A stretch of DNA of 64,000 nt from Mytilus californianus (lineage: Eukaryota; Mollusca; Bivalvia; Mytilida; Mytilidae). Every line of letters begins with the position of its first letter. Position 1 is the first letter of the stretch. Of the stretch, positions 42,533-53,399 are shown piece by piece. The position numbers and the translations under genes were made by a program. The stretch covers positions 101,993,771 to 102,057,770 of the forward strand of contig NW_026262581.1 of the NCBI RefSeq assembly GCF_021869535.1, in the 5' to 3' direction. The notes below the pieces were generated by a model, which did no database searches, was not told the origin of the DNA, and saw only the letters and a program-made list of their open reading frames with translations.

Positions 42533-44640
42533 ATGGCATCATTACAAAATATGAGCGCAGAGGAATTACCAAATGTCTGCGGGACCAAATTGAAGAGGAA
42601 AGATGGACACTGTCAGAACAAACCAGGGGAAGATGGGAAATGCTGGAGGCACAGAAGGCAGTTCAACCATAATGAGGATGGGGTTATCAGTAATGGTAAA
42701 CTACAGGTTAACAAAACCATCAAGGAATTGCGACAAATTGCCAGGGAAGGGAACTTGAAGGGGTATAGTAGATTGTCGAAAGTCAATCTGGTAAACCTCA
42801 TTGAGGACAAAACAGACCAAAGATTCAAGCATGAAGAGGTTTTCACCATGAAACAGTCGAAGGCACTCGCCAAAAGGCGGGAGATTCGTAACTATTCCAG
42901 CCTAACAAAGGAAAATCTAAGTACCCTAATCATCAATCATATCGAGGGGGCTTCCATTGAGGAAGAACTAGAAATAACGGACGGACGTGATGCATTGAAT
43001 GGTGTATTTGGCACGGTAAAAATTGGATCCAAAAAGAAAAATGACGTGAATACATTTTTGAAGCTGTGTCGATGCACCATCATTAGCAAGATACAAAGGC
43101 GTTGACAAAGAAAAAAGGGTTTAAAGTGGATTTGGTTTTGATAGTTGAAATGATGAAACCAAGCACTACATCACCTGATGAACCCATAATAACGGAACCC
43201 TTTTTTAGATCCTTGCAGATGACCATTCTCGAGGCAACAGACCTTGAGCAGGAAATTGATGACGCGGTCGAAAAAATCAAAGAAAGAATGTCTAAATATC
43301 AACGCGAGGGCAGTGGGTTGGTGTTTAGCCAAATCAAACGGTTAGATATTCATTTCAGTAAGTTCAAACCGCTAGCCGGTAGTTCATTCATAGGACTCCC
43401 AAAATATCTATTACTAAAGAAGGCAATAATCAACGTAAAAAATACGGATCAGCAATGTTTTAAGTGGGCTGTTCTTTCAATACTTCATCATAATGAGGTA
43501 GATCAGAAACATACCGATCGGGTGAAACAATACGAGAAATGACTTTAAGGGCATTGAATTCCCAGTGTCACTCAAAGCAATCGATAAGTTTGAAAAGCTT
43601 AACCCAAGCATCAATGTGAATGTGTTCGGATATGAGATTACCCAGGAAAAGGTCACCAAGAAACGCGAGCTGGAAGTCTATCCCCTGAGAATATCGGAGA
43701 ACAAGGATGCAAATATGGTAGATCTCATGTTACTGACCAATGATGATAAGGAGGGTGAAAAACAGGAGCATTATTGCTGGGTGAAGAGTCTATCGCGACT
43801 TTTAGGATCACAAGTATCGTCAAACAGTCATGAGCTTTTCTTCTGTCGTAGGTGTTTGAATCATTTCACCAGACAAGACATTCTGGAAGATCATCTTGAC
43901 TATTGCAGTCAGAAAGAAGCGGTAAAAACAGAACTGCCAGAGCCAGGGACTGTCACACTTTCCAACAGTTACAACCGTGCAATGAGAATCCCATTCACCA
44001 TTTATGCAGATTTGGAAAGTTTTGTGGAGAAAATCGACACATGCCAGTCCAACTCATCAAAACCATACACGAAACAATATCAGCATCACGAACCATCAGG
44101 ATACTGTTATCACGTGAAATATGAACATGGGCACTATAAATTACCGGTCTTGTACCGAGGGCCTGATGTGGCTAAGAAATTCGTCAGACAAATGGAGAAA
44201 GAGATGTGGGCGATTTATAAAAAAGACATGGTGATGACTGAGGAAGACAAGAAATGACATGAATCCAGCATGACCTGTTATATCTGTAGTAAAGAGCTCG
44301 ATGGGGACACGGTTCGAGATCATGACCATATCACAGGTAAGTATCGTGGTGCTGCGCATAATGAGTGTAATTTAGCATTTCAACTTCCAAAAGTTGTTCC
44401 CATTGTATTTCATAATCTGAGTGGGTATGATACACATTTGTTTGTCAAAGAGTTAGGATTTAACGGTGGGCAAATTAACTGCATTCCCAATACAGACGAG
44501 AAATACATCAGGTTCTCGAAGAAAGTGGGACCAATGGAGATGAGATTTATTGATTCATGTAGATTCATGCCAAACTCACTAGACACCTTGGTAAAGAATT
44601 TGACGAAGGACCAATTCAAGAACACTCGAGAGGTGTTCAG

Positions 44641-45578
44641 CGAATGTTCACTGGATCCTGAATTATACCTAAGTCTGAGAATGAGCGAAACATCACGTGG
44701 CGAGAAGTAATTGACGCGCGTAAACTGGAATATATCGTATCACACCCTGATGATTTTCAGCTGGGAAGTCGACTCATCAACGGAGAAAAGATAGACAAAA
44801 ACGGGCACTTATAAAAAATTATCTGGAACAGGTCAATGGAAAAGGTGAAAGGCTGATGAACTATTATCAGATAAATAAGTTTGGAAAGTACTGGACTGAA
44901 TGTGACATCGGTATCCAGAACATGAGGAGGAAGATCAGACATACATTGTGTCAGGACTTCATGTATGACATCGACATGACGAATGCCCACGTTACACTGC
45001 TATCCTGGTACTGCCATGACAATGGCATCAACTGTACAGGACTCGATGCTTACATAGCGAACCGGGAAGAGTACATGGCAGATCGGATGGCGCGCACGGG
45101 AAACGCACGAGATGAAGTCAAGGCGCATTTATTGGCAATCATTAATGGAAGAAAGGTCGAGCTAGTGCCTGAGGACCCGGAATGGTACAAGGAATTTTAT
45201 AGCGGGATGAGACATATCAGTGACTTGATCGTCAAGCTGAGACCTGACCTATATGAGCTGGCGAAGAAGTCAAAGGACCGTAAGGGCACTAACTACAACA
45301 TCGAAGGGACCACGGTGAACTATGTGATGTGCTGTCTGGAAAACAAAGCCCTTATAGCCGCGTTTGATTATCTGACAGAGCAAGGTATTGAAGTTTGATC
45401 ACTTGTGTTCGACGGCCTCTTGATGTGTCATCAGAACGACTCTCACAGATACTCGCTGGGTGCTCACAGAAGGTCAAGGAGGTCATGGGATGTGATATTA
45501 CCTTCACCAACAATGTCATGGATGAAGGCTATGATATACCAAAAGACAAATTGTCCAAATCAGTGAGAGGGAATTTTC
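44641..45578 (+). pseudogene. TV-Pol-like (family A-related) polymerase fragment inserted in the polymerase B gene
   Basis: This block interrupts polymerase B between DQFKNTREVF and HYELLLRKGVYPYEYM, which adjoin in related genes, and the host frame is the same on both sides. The insert encodes TWREVIDARKLEYIVSHPDD, then YYQINKFGKYWTECDIGIQN, DIDMTNAHVTLLSWYC (motif A-like Asp), DEVKAHLLAIING (motif B-like Lys and Gly), TNYNIEGTTVNYVMCCLEN (like N-x3-Q-G-T in family A), LVFDGLLM (motif C-like Asp) and a VMDEGYDIP end. That order fits the TV-Pol family described in viruses and transposons. Its TAA, TGA and frameshifts show it is also dead. The N-terminal part of such an enzyme is absent. Naming as TV-Pol is inference; the insertion itself is visible. 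Confidence 0.6.
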
Positions 45579-47262
45579 ATGAACACTATGAACTACTCTT
45601 GCGAAAAGGGGTGTATCCTTATGAATACATGGACAATCCAGAGAAATTAATGGAGACTGAACTACCTCCCAAAGAGGAATTTTACAGTAGCTTCACCGGC
45701 GAGGATATTGAAGATGATGACTATGAATACGCTCAGAAAGTATGGAAAACGTTCGAGTGTAAGATCATGGGAGACTTTCACGATCTGTACCTACTGACCG
45801 ATGTGATGTTATTGACAGACGTTATGGAAAATTTCAGGGATAGATGCATGAAAAATTACCAACTGGACCCTATGTGGTATTACACATCACCAGGATTTGC
45901 CTATGATGCAGCACTTAAAATGACAGGGGTTAAATTGGAATTGCTGTCTGACCTTGACATGCTGCTCATGTTTGGGAGAGCTACCAGAGGAGGGGTGGCT
46001 ATGATAACCCACCGACATAGCAAGGCCAACAATCCCTACATGAGTGATTATGACAAAACGCAAGCAACTAAATATTTGACCTATCTGGATGCTAACAATC
46101 TTTATTGGTATGCCATGTTACAACCTTTGCCCACAGGGAAATATGAGTGGATTGAACCAAAAGAAATCGAAAAGATTCTGGACCGTGCGGATGATCATGA
46201 GAACGGTTACATGATTGAATGTGATCTCGAGTATCCCCAGGAATTACACGACGAGCATAATGATTATCCATTGGCACCCGAGAGTATGGTGATCAACAAG
46301 GTACCTAAATTAATCCCATTCTGAATAATCGTTCCAAATATGTACTTCTTTATAGGAATCTCAAACAATATTTGTCAATAGGAATGAAATTACCAAGGTC
46401 CATCACATTATTGGGTTTGAACAATCTCCATGGCTCAAACAAAATATAGATCTCAACACCAACCTTCGCGCAAAGTCCAATAATGATTCTGAGAAGGATT
46501 TTTTCAAACTGATGAACAATTCAGTATTTGGCAAAACCATGGAGAATATCCGCAAGAGGGTAAATGTCAAACTTGCGACATCGGAAAGACAAGCATTGAA
46601 ACTTGTACCCAAACCTAATTTTGATCGTAGGGTTATTTTCAGTGAAAATCTGTTCGCAGTGCATATGAAAAAGACCAAGCTTAAGTTCAACAAGCCAGTA
46701 TATTTAGGAAGTTGCATCTTAGATTTGTCAAAGACCTTGATGCATGACTTCCACTACAATTTCATGCTAAAGAAATTCGGTGGCAATGCCAGACTCTTGA
46801 TCATTGACACCGACAGTTTGGCTTATGAAGTTCAGACAGAGGATTTCTATAAGGATATTTCCCCACACGTCCAGGACAAATTCGATACATCCAATTTTAC
46901 GGCTGAGCATCCATCGGGAATTCCAATGGGTGTCAACAAGAAAGTCGTTGGCATGTTCAAGGATGAATGTGGTGGAAAAATAATGACGGAATTTGTAGGC
47001 CTTCGGGCAAAAATGTATGCATTTAAGATGGGTGAGGAAGTGACCAAGAGGATTAAAAAAGAATGTAATCAAGAATGGTATCAACTTCGACGAATACAAG
47101 CGATGTCTCGACACACAAGATGAGATATATAAATTATAAGGAGTCGCCTCCACAACATTTTCACTGAAGAATTCAACAAGATTTCACTCTCAGCCAAAGA
47201 TGACAAGCGACATTTATTGCAGGATGGAATCAGCACATTATCCCATGGACATTACAAAATAA

Positions 47263-47683
47263 ATGAATAAAATCGATATTCATGGCATAATTCTTCCAAC
47301 CAAGCCACTGTCCAACATTGAACTCGGGAGGGCCGCTCGAAAGGAATTTCAAACTTCAGGGGGTGTTTATGCGAGATAATTTGATGATTGAACCGCATAT
47401 GAATGAGTGTGGAATATTAAAACATGACACCATGACAGGTTCATGGACTCATTGGACATGCTGGTTTAAGAATAAATTGATGAAAGTGTATTTTGATCCT
47501 TATGGACTCCCACCACCTGATGAAATGGTTGAGTACTTACGACCTGAAATCCAATACAACACAGATGAACTACAGATGCAAGGATCGGAGGTATGTGGAC
47601 ATTTCTGTTTGCATGTGTTGAAATTACTGTCAGAGGGTCAACCGTTTGATGTAGTGGTGTTCTCATTGTTGATATATAAATAA
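47263..47683 (+). pseudogene. Adenain/Ulp1-like cysteine protease (Polinton PRO)
   Basis: In Polintons this protease is thought to process capsid proteins. The ATG at 47263 lies 8 nt inside the end of polymerase B, a compact virus-like overlap. After MNKIDIHGIILPTKPLSN a frame change near 47340 leads into LQGVFMRDNL, NECGILKHD, then SWTHWTCWFKN with the catalytic His, VYFDPYGLPPPDEM with the Asp, and MQGSEVCGHFCLHVL with the nucleophile Cys. All three catalytic residues are present. One frameshift separates start and core, so no intact protein is made. It is short for the family, as is usual for Polinton copies. Confidence 0.75.
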
Positions 47684-47688
47684 ATAAC

Positions 47689-48156
47689 ATGGTAGACAAA
47701 TTTGGATTTTATGGCAAGAGAAGAGCAGGCATAACTAGTTTGTTCGAGAATCTTGACATGAATGGCAATCGTATCACTGACCTAAATGGTCCCACGGATG
47801 GATCAGACGCTGTGACAAAACGATGGGTCAATCAACAATTAAAAGAGGCCACGAAAGATACAGCAGCATTAAACTCTGAATGTAATCACATCAAGATGGC
47901 CATGACACGAATGGAAGGGGAATATGACAGAATGATCAAAGGGCTCGAGAAAAAGTTGGATGATAAAGTGAGTAGGGCAGAATGTGTCTCCACCAATGGT
48001 GGCAAAATCTTTACTGACATAGACATGCAGAAGCATCGCATCAAAAACCTTCCACTTCCCAAGGATGAAGGTGATCCTGTATCTAAAATCGCTTTCACCA
48101 TATTGGAGAATGATATTGACTCCATACGAACTATATTCCAACGAGAGCAGCCCTAG
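47689..48156 (+). CDS. Intact fibre-like Polinton protein with coiled coil
   Basis: A 155-residue intact frame starting six bases after the protease stop. Two related blocks are visible: LDMNGNRITDLNGPTDGSDA followed by VTKRWV (residues 22-48), and IDMQKHRIKNLPLPKDEGDP followed by VSK (about 110-132). The pattern of D-M-x-x-x-R-I-x-x-L, P, D-A/P-V-x-K resembles repeats at the base of phage and viral tail fibres. Between them residues 50-100 are rich in charged heptads and probably form a coiled coil that could trimerise. Presumed role: virion fibre or attachment structure. Function is inferred from the motif; integrity is seen. It is the only unbroken gene of the element. Confidence 0.65.
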   Translation: MVDKFGFYGKRRAGITSLFENLDMNGNRITDLNGPTDGSDAVTKRWVNQQLKEATKDTAALNSECNHIKMAMTRMEGEYDRMIKGLEKKLDDKVSRAECVSTNGGKIFTDIDMQKHRIKNLPLPKDEGDPVSKIAFTILENDIDSIRTIFQREQP

Positions 48157-48233
48157 GGTTAATAGATCTTGCCTTTTGTGTGCCTCCTTTTGAGGGCATG
48201 CAAAAAGTAAGAAAAAAAAGAAGTTAAGATTGT

Positions 48234-48919
48234 ATGTCTGATTGTTTGATCCATGAATTGAATGACTTGGGATATCCTTTCCATTTGACGAAGAACTCTT
48301 TCTTTTTTTCTTTTCTACCCCCACCCCCTGAGTTTGCCGATTCATTACCTATCAAACAGGCTCCAGGTGCCAAATTTGGACTTCGAGCGGAGGAGTATCT
48401 TCATCTCATGACAATGAATGATGCCGACCATGTTTTTGGGCTAAGATCTGAAAACGGTAAATTTTACATTGGGGATGCGCCCGTTACCATTGAAGGAGAT
48501 GACATTTTTGTAGATGGGGTGCGATACAAAGGAACACTTGGATTGTGGGAACTCATGATCAAGAAACGTCCTGAAACATACGAGCCAGAGGACTTGGACG
48601 CCTACGAAGACATCCTGAAAATGTCAAATGCAATGTATAAAAATTATGATCCAGCGTCTGGGCCCAAATCAAGTGAAACTACAAATGGAAGGGCACCGTG
48701 TCGCATATATATAAGAAAAATAAACATGGAAGTGGGCTACAAACCGTGTTTCTACCATCAGAACTTGATCAGCTTTTGGATCGACTATAATTGTGTAAAG
48801 CTTCCTATCGTGCTGGGAAAAATGGTGTACGCAATGAAATTGTGGCTATACTCGACGCGATGAAAAAGGGTGGATTCATCGATAATAGGGAGTATGTACA
48901 GATCCATCGTGCCCTATAA
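48234..48919 (+). pseudogene. Conserved Polinton protein of unknown function
   Basis: The frame carries SLPIKQAPGAKFGLRAEEYL, DADHVFGLRSENGKFYIGD, VTIEGDDIFVDG and GTLGLWELMIKKRPE. After a frame change near 48685 it continues WKGTVSHIYKKNK, VFLPSELDQLLDRL, a TAA, then KNGVRNEIVAILDAMKKGGF, ending at 48917-48919. I recall this product as common in invertebrate Polintons between protease and capsid genes, but I know no function for it. The N-terminal region includes an F-rich stretch from a poly-T run that may be degenerate. Confidence 0.6.
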
Positions 48920-48930
48920 ATAAATATAAA

Positions 48931-49267
48931 ATGCCATTAGTGAGATGACACGGTTATCGTCGAAAATATGTGTACGGTGGGAGGGGTCTGTTTGACACTA
49001 TCGCCAGTTTGGCTGGACGCATGTTCAGTTCATCTGCCGCGAAAACCTTGGGAAGTAAGGCTATAACTGCTGCCACCAATGCAGCCTTAAAAGGTGTTGA
49101 AAAGGGTGCCTCCAAAGCTTTTAACCATGTTGTTGATAAAATGTCTAAAAAGAAGAAGAAAATCTATACCTGTGACAAAGACCTCTCAGCAACAAGCCCT
49201 ATTGAACAACATCATCTCAGGCGGTGGTATTGCAACCATTTATGATTTCGTCCAGCGTTATAAATAA
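48931..49267 (+). pseudogene. Small arginine-rich/alanine-rich Polinton protein, possible core or penton-like component
   Basis: The ATG at 48931 opens MPLVR, a TGA (likely from CGA), then HGYRRKYVYGGRGLFDTIAS and an alanine-rich helix ending FNHVVDKMSKKKK. A frame change in the AAG run near 49155 gives TSQQQALLNNIISGGGIATI and the end at 49265-49267. The basic N-terminus plus Ala-rich helix recalls small capsid or core proteins such as adenovirus pX/mu, but similarity is only compositional. One stop and one frameshift break it. The major capsid gene starts 8 nt after its stop. Confidence 0.55.
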
Positions 49268-49274
49268 ATACATA

Positions 49275-50465
49275 ATGTCTGAAATACTTAGCATCACGGA
49301 AGGTTTATCTTTTGATGAAAGTATCCAGGAGTATCAAGTGCCTGAATACGAGACACAATCAGGAGCGCATTTGAACAGAGATGGGGTAATAAAAATCAAC
49401 ACTGAAACCCAGGACCTGTTTGTCCATCCTGCTGAGAGTAATCTCTTAATTGAAGGACGACTTCAGAAGAATGATGGTACAGCTTACGCGGATGGGGATC
49501 TGGTAACGCTTGTGAACAACGGTATCATGTACCTTTTCAAAAGCATCGGTTACAAACTATCTGGGAGGGAAATCGAACACTTGAATGATCCAGGTATAGC
49601 CACCACCATGTTGGGATTATTGACGTATCCCGATGATTTTAGCAAATCGCAGGGTCTCAACCAGTTATGATACAAAGATTCTACGGCTAATGCTGAGGCA
49701 GATAACACTAGCTTTGTAGCTAGACACATGGGTATATCATCACTAAACCTGCAAACAAAGGAACGTTTTCATTCACCATACCGTTGAAGCACATCTTCGG
49801 TTTCGCGCAGGACAAAATCGTATATGGATTCAAACATGATCTGACACTCGTGCGTGACTCCGATACAAACGCGGTGTTTAGGGCGGCAGCAGTCTATGAT
49901 GTGGCAAAGATCGTCCTGAGTAAACTATCTTGGTTCGTGCCTCATGTTCTTCCCTCTGATGAGAGCAAGTTGAAACTATACAAAACAATCCTAAAGGCTA
50001 AACTTAACTGTGGTTTCGGTATGAAACATTGCGATTCCATATCCGTTCCTCAGAATACACATTTCAGTTGGCGATTATCTGCTGCAAGTGGTATCAAAAA
50101 ACTTAGGTGGATCATTGTTGCCTTTCAAACCGGTAAGAGTAATGATCAAACTCAAAATGCAGCCGTGTTTGATCACTGCCGATTAAGAAATATCCATGTC
50201 ACCCTCAATACGCTGTCCAGCCGTAGATTTCAATACTGCCTTCATCCAGTGTAGAGTATCTAGATTGTACAAAGAAGCATCCGATTTTCGCAAGAAATTC
50301 TTAAACATGGATCATCTCATCAGCAACAGTAATATCAACCCCTCCGACTTTTCAGACCTATATCCCCTGTTCGTCATTGATGTTAGTCACCAGTCTGAAA
50401 ATGGTATTTTGGTTCTCCTTCTTAGTAGCGCCCATCATGCAGCTCAAGAAAATTTAAAATCTTGA
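49275..50465 (+). pseudogene. Probable Polinton major capsid protein (double jelly-roll type), truncated
   Basis: The start ATG at 49275 gives MSEILSITEGLSFDESI. The frame stops with TGA at 49668 where related proteins have Trp, then shifts near 49760 and near 50205. Recognisable blocks are HIFGFAQDKIVYGFKH, LTLVRDSDTNAVFRAA, LSWFVPHVLPSDESKL, WIIVAFQTGKSNDQTQNA, VFDHCRLRNIHVTLNT and LYPLFVIDVSHQSE. These match, from memory, a capsid family widespread in Polintons. The expected C-terminal segment after the V-I-D-x-S block is missing, so the gene is cut by a deletion at about 50465. Confidence 0.6.
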
Positions 50466-50740
50466 TGACTTATTGTATTAGGAGGTAAGTCATAAATGAT
50501 TAAAGGAGGACGGACTTGTGTCTACAAGAATCACCAACACCCTAAAAAATGATTTCTGATAAATTTTAAAAGGACACAACCTCTGGAATACCATTATCAT
50601 TTGAATTTGCATCGACATTGCATATGTGAACTGATGGCTTTAAAAGAACAATAAAAACAAAAGTAGTTTACCAATAATAAATTATGTTTATTTAAAGTAC
50701 ATTAAAATTGCTTTATCTCCAATGGTAGGTCAATAGCACG
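50466..50740. other. Right flank of the Polinton
   Basis: No open frame and no inverted match to the left flank were found. AATAAA-type signals occur near 50650-50690. Confidence 0.35.
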
Positions 50741-51130
50741 ACAACATATCGAAAATGTACATGGATGACAAATCATTCGTTCAGAATATGAACAGAAGGA
50801 GATATGAGGTCTACGTCATTCCATACCCCTAATATTGTTGACTGATTGCTTATAGTATCTGATAAACGGACAAAACCATGAATACTTAAAATTGATCCAT
50901 GAAAATAAAGTCAAGGTCAGATAAAATCTTCCAGACAGACATGTACACCTTACAATCCTACTATACACCAAATATAGTTCCCGTATTGCTTATAATTATA
51001 TTATCTGAGAAATAGAAAAAACCAAAAACTTGTCATTGACTATTGAATCATGAAAATTCGTAAGGGTTCCGCGGAACCCAGTGTCTCGCCTACTTTTGTT
51101 GTTAATCGCAGGCTCAACAAAAATGAGACG
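50741..51130 (+). repeat. Pearl-like tandem repeat element, copy 1
   Basis: About 150-bp units carry CATTCCATACCCC, GATTGCTTATAGTATCTGA and AAGTCAAGGTCAGATAAAA. They end at a GTTCCGCGGAAC palindrome (51065-51076) and GTGTCTCGCCTAC. The unit and end motif match 52.08-52.60 and 60.91-61.69 kb. Confidence 0.6.
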
Positions 51131-51149
51131 AGGAAAAATTTTAATAAAA

Positions 51150-51838
51150 ATATTCCTCTCGATACAATTTTTTTATTGTAAGAAGCTTCTGTCCAAGTTT
51201 TGTAAAAATCCAGGACAGTTTATGAATCTAATAACTGTTTTAAAAACTTTAACTGCAGACTGTATGTAATGTTAACTGGAAGAAAAACAAAGTCCATTTA
51301 TAAGTAATATATGGAAAAACAGGAGATTTTTTTTTACAAAATTTCCTTCTAGATACTAGCTTTTGGTCATAAACATGCTTCTATCCATGTTTGGTACAAA
51401 TCCAGGATAGTTTAAGAAAGTTATTAAAATTTTAAATAATTTAACCACAGAGTGAATGTAATGTTTCCTGGCAGAAAAACTAAGTCAATTTATAAGTAAA
51501 ATACGGAAAAACAGGATTTTTTTTTTTAATTTACTTCTGGATACTATCTTATGATCATAAACAAGCTTCTGTTCAAGTTTGGTAGAAATCCAGGATAGTT
51601 TGAGAAAGTTATTAAAATTTTAAAAACTTTAACCACAGAGTGAATTTTATGTTTCCTGGCAGAAAAACTAAGTCCATTTATAAGTAAAATACGGAAAAAC
51701 AGGAATTTTTTTTGTTTACAAAATTTACTTCTGGATACTATCTTATGATCATAAACAAGCTTCTGTCCAAGTTTGGTAGAAATCCAGGATAGTTTAAGAA
51801 AGTAATTAAAATTTCAAAAACTTTAACCAGAGTGATTA
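51150..51838 (+). repeat. 190-bp tandem repeat, about 3.6 copies
   Basis: GCTTCTGTCCAAGTTT or close variants occur at 51184, 51377, 51565 and 51759, giving periods of 193, 188 and 194 bp. Each unit also has AATCCAGGATAGTTT, AACTTTAACCACAGAGTGA and GGAAAAACAGGA. The last two copies are the most alike. Confidence 0.85.
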
Positions 51839-51840
51839 TT

Positions 51841-51945
51841 TGTGGACGCCACCGACGACGACGACGACGACGACGACGCCGACGCCGACGGAATGTGGGA
51901 TCGCTATGTCTCGCTTTTTCGACAAAAGTCGAAGCTCGACAAAAA
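51841..51945 (+). repeat. GC-rich CGA/CCG triplet run and GTCTCGC hairpin end
   Basis: A (GAC)n/(GCC)n run is followed by GTCTCGCTTTTTCGAC, AAAA and GTCGAAGCTCGAC, which fold on each other. The same pairing of triplet run and hairpin closes the elements at 61.6 and 63.9 kb. Confidence 0.7.
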
Positions 51946-52079
51946 TGATGCCTAGGTTAGATGAAACCTTCCAGTCGGACATATACACCTTACAATCATT
52001 CCAACCACCAAACATATTTGCCCTTTTGCTTAAAGTATCTGAGAAATGGTCCAAACTACAAAAACTTATAACTGACCAA

Positions 52080-52602
52080 AAAAAATGTATTGAACCATGA
52101 ATATGAGGTCGGGGTCAGATGAAACATCCTTACAATCATTCGATTCACCAAATATAGTTGACCTATTGCTAATAGTATCAGAGATACGGACTTGACCACG
52201 AACACTTAACTTTGATCACTGAATTCCATAAAAAGAGGTCGAGGTCAGGTGAATCCGTTCTGACGAACATGTAGACCTTGCAAGGATACCATATACAAAA
52301 TATAATTATCCTGTTACTCATAATGAGTGAGTATTTCACATGACAAAAAAACATAAATTATTTTCAAGCAGTCGCTGAACCATGAAAATTAGATTAATGA
52401 CAATAGACATATGAAAGACGGAAGAAAATTCGTAATATAAGGCATCTGCATACAAGGTATATAGCTTCCAGGTCTTCTATCCTTTGAAATATAAAGCTTT
52501 ATACAAAACATTTCCGCCGTCGCCGCCCTCGTCGCCGCTGCCGGATTGTAATCCCTGTGGCTTGCATAAGGCAAAAGGCGAGACAAAAATCAGGAGAGAA
52601 AA
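52080..52602 (+). repeat. Pearl-like tandem repeat element, copy 2
   Basis: Units with GGTCAGATGAAAC, CACCAAATATAGTTGACC and AACCATGAAAAT are followed by a diverged end unit (ATTCGTAATATAAGGCATCT), TTGAAATATAAAGCTTTATA, a CCGCCGTCGCCG run and finally GGCGAGACAAAAA. It aligns end to end with 61.20-61.69 kb. Confidence 0.75.
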
Positions 52603-53399
52603 ATCACTTCAATTTACGATAACGGTATGATAAGTAACCAAAACACAAGTAAGTGGAAAACAATTCATATAAATACTGTATCAAAGGATGCTCGCAGTTA
52701 CTGAAAAATATTATTTGCAAAGTAGTTAATCTGTTCACATGAAATCAATCAGTCCTACACTTAAATTCTATGACTAATTTATAGTATAGTTCATGCAGCA
52801 ACTTTACAAACAGTCAACAGGCAGCCAAGATTTTTTTGCAATGCCCAAATTAAACCTATACAGAACTTTAATACAGAATAACTAAAGAAAAAGTATGCTC
52901 ATAACTTGGGACGATGCAAGACGTTTCGGCCATTGTAGCTTCGACCACATTCGTTTCGGTCATTGCCATTTTTGGGGGTACCTTTGACACATGTCATAAC
53001 AGGGATGACTAATATGCTTTACCAAACACCTTTAAAAGATAAAAATAATAAAAAACTTTTAAAATCGATTTGCTTGAAATTAAATAAAAATGAATGGTTG
53101 GTATTTTTTTACCTTTTGCAGTATTATTGTCAAAGGAAATTTATTATATAAATAAATGACTTTTTTCAAGTTGGTTCATCTAGTATCTTTTTTCCATTAA
53201 ATTTGTGTTAATATCATTAATTTCTTATATTTCAAAGGCAGATGCGACGCATCTCTTTTAATATATTTTTTTATTTTTTTATCCAACGCAATCATAGGTT
53301 TGAACGTTGTTTTCAATTTAGACTTGTATATATATACATATATATGCATTACACATATTTTTGTGTGTAACCCTTTCATATCTATTTCCTGACAAGATC
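52603..53399. other. Non-coding stretch upstream of the Penelope-like element
   Basis: A short direct repeat, CGTTTCGGCCATTG and CGTTTCGGTCATTG, lies at 52.92-52.97 kb. No 5' terminal repeat matching the 3' end of the element was seen. Confidence 0.4.

Larger units (their letters stand above)
42446..47270 (+). pseudogene. Protein-primed family B DNA polymerase (Polinton), broken and interrupted
   Basis: The polymerase that copies the element. In order: a C-G...C...H zinc-like segment (VCGTKLKRKDGHCQNK) and two SAP-like repeats (KTIKELRQIAREGNLKGYS); a conserved N-terminal region; a zinc/HNH-like block CYICSKELDGD with VRDHDHITGKYRGAAHNEC; exonuclease-side FHNLSGYDTHLFVKEL; MGDFHDLYLLTDVMLL; motif A in YLDANNLYWYAM (usual Gly replaced by Trp); motif B in NNSVFGKTMENI; motif C IDTDSL. 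The end is at 47268-47270 and overlaps the protease start. Starts at 42446 and 42533 are both preceded by leaders. Frame changes near 43100, 43540, 46320, 46400 and 47060-47140, a TGA at 44255, and a 940-bp foreign coding insert at about 44641-45578 make it non-functional. Confidence 0.85.
41792..50465 (+). mobile_element. Decayed Maverick/Polinton element, partial
   Basis: Polintons are self-synthesising DNA transposons with virus-like genes. Seven coding blocks lie on one strand in a compact, partly overlapping layout: small conserved ORF, DNA polymerase B, cysteine protease, fibre-like protein, conserved protein, small arginine-rich protein, probable major capsid protein. The region is visibly less AT-rich than its flanks. 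Retroviral-type integrase, packaging ATPase and terminal inverted repeats were not found, so at least one end is missing. All genes except 47689-48156 carry stops or frameshifts. Confidence 0.85.

Noticed and set aside
47869..48345. 158-codon minus-strand frame
   Set aside because: It is a shadow of the fibre-like Polinton ORF and its downstream sequence, without a recognisable domain.
51840..52100. Threonine/proline-rich and valine-rich open frames on the two strands
   Set aside because: They arise from the GC triplet run of a pearl-like element end.
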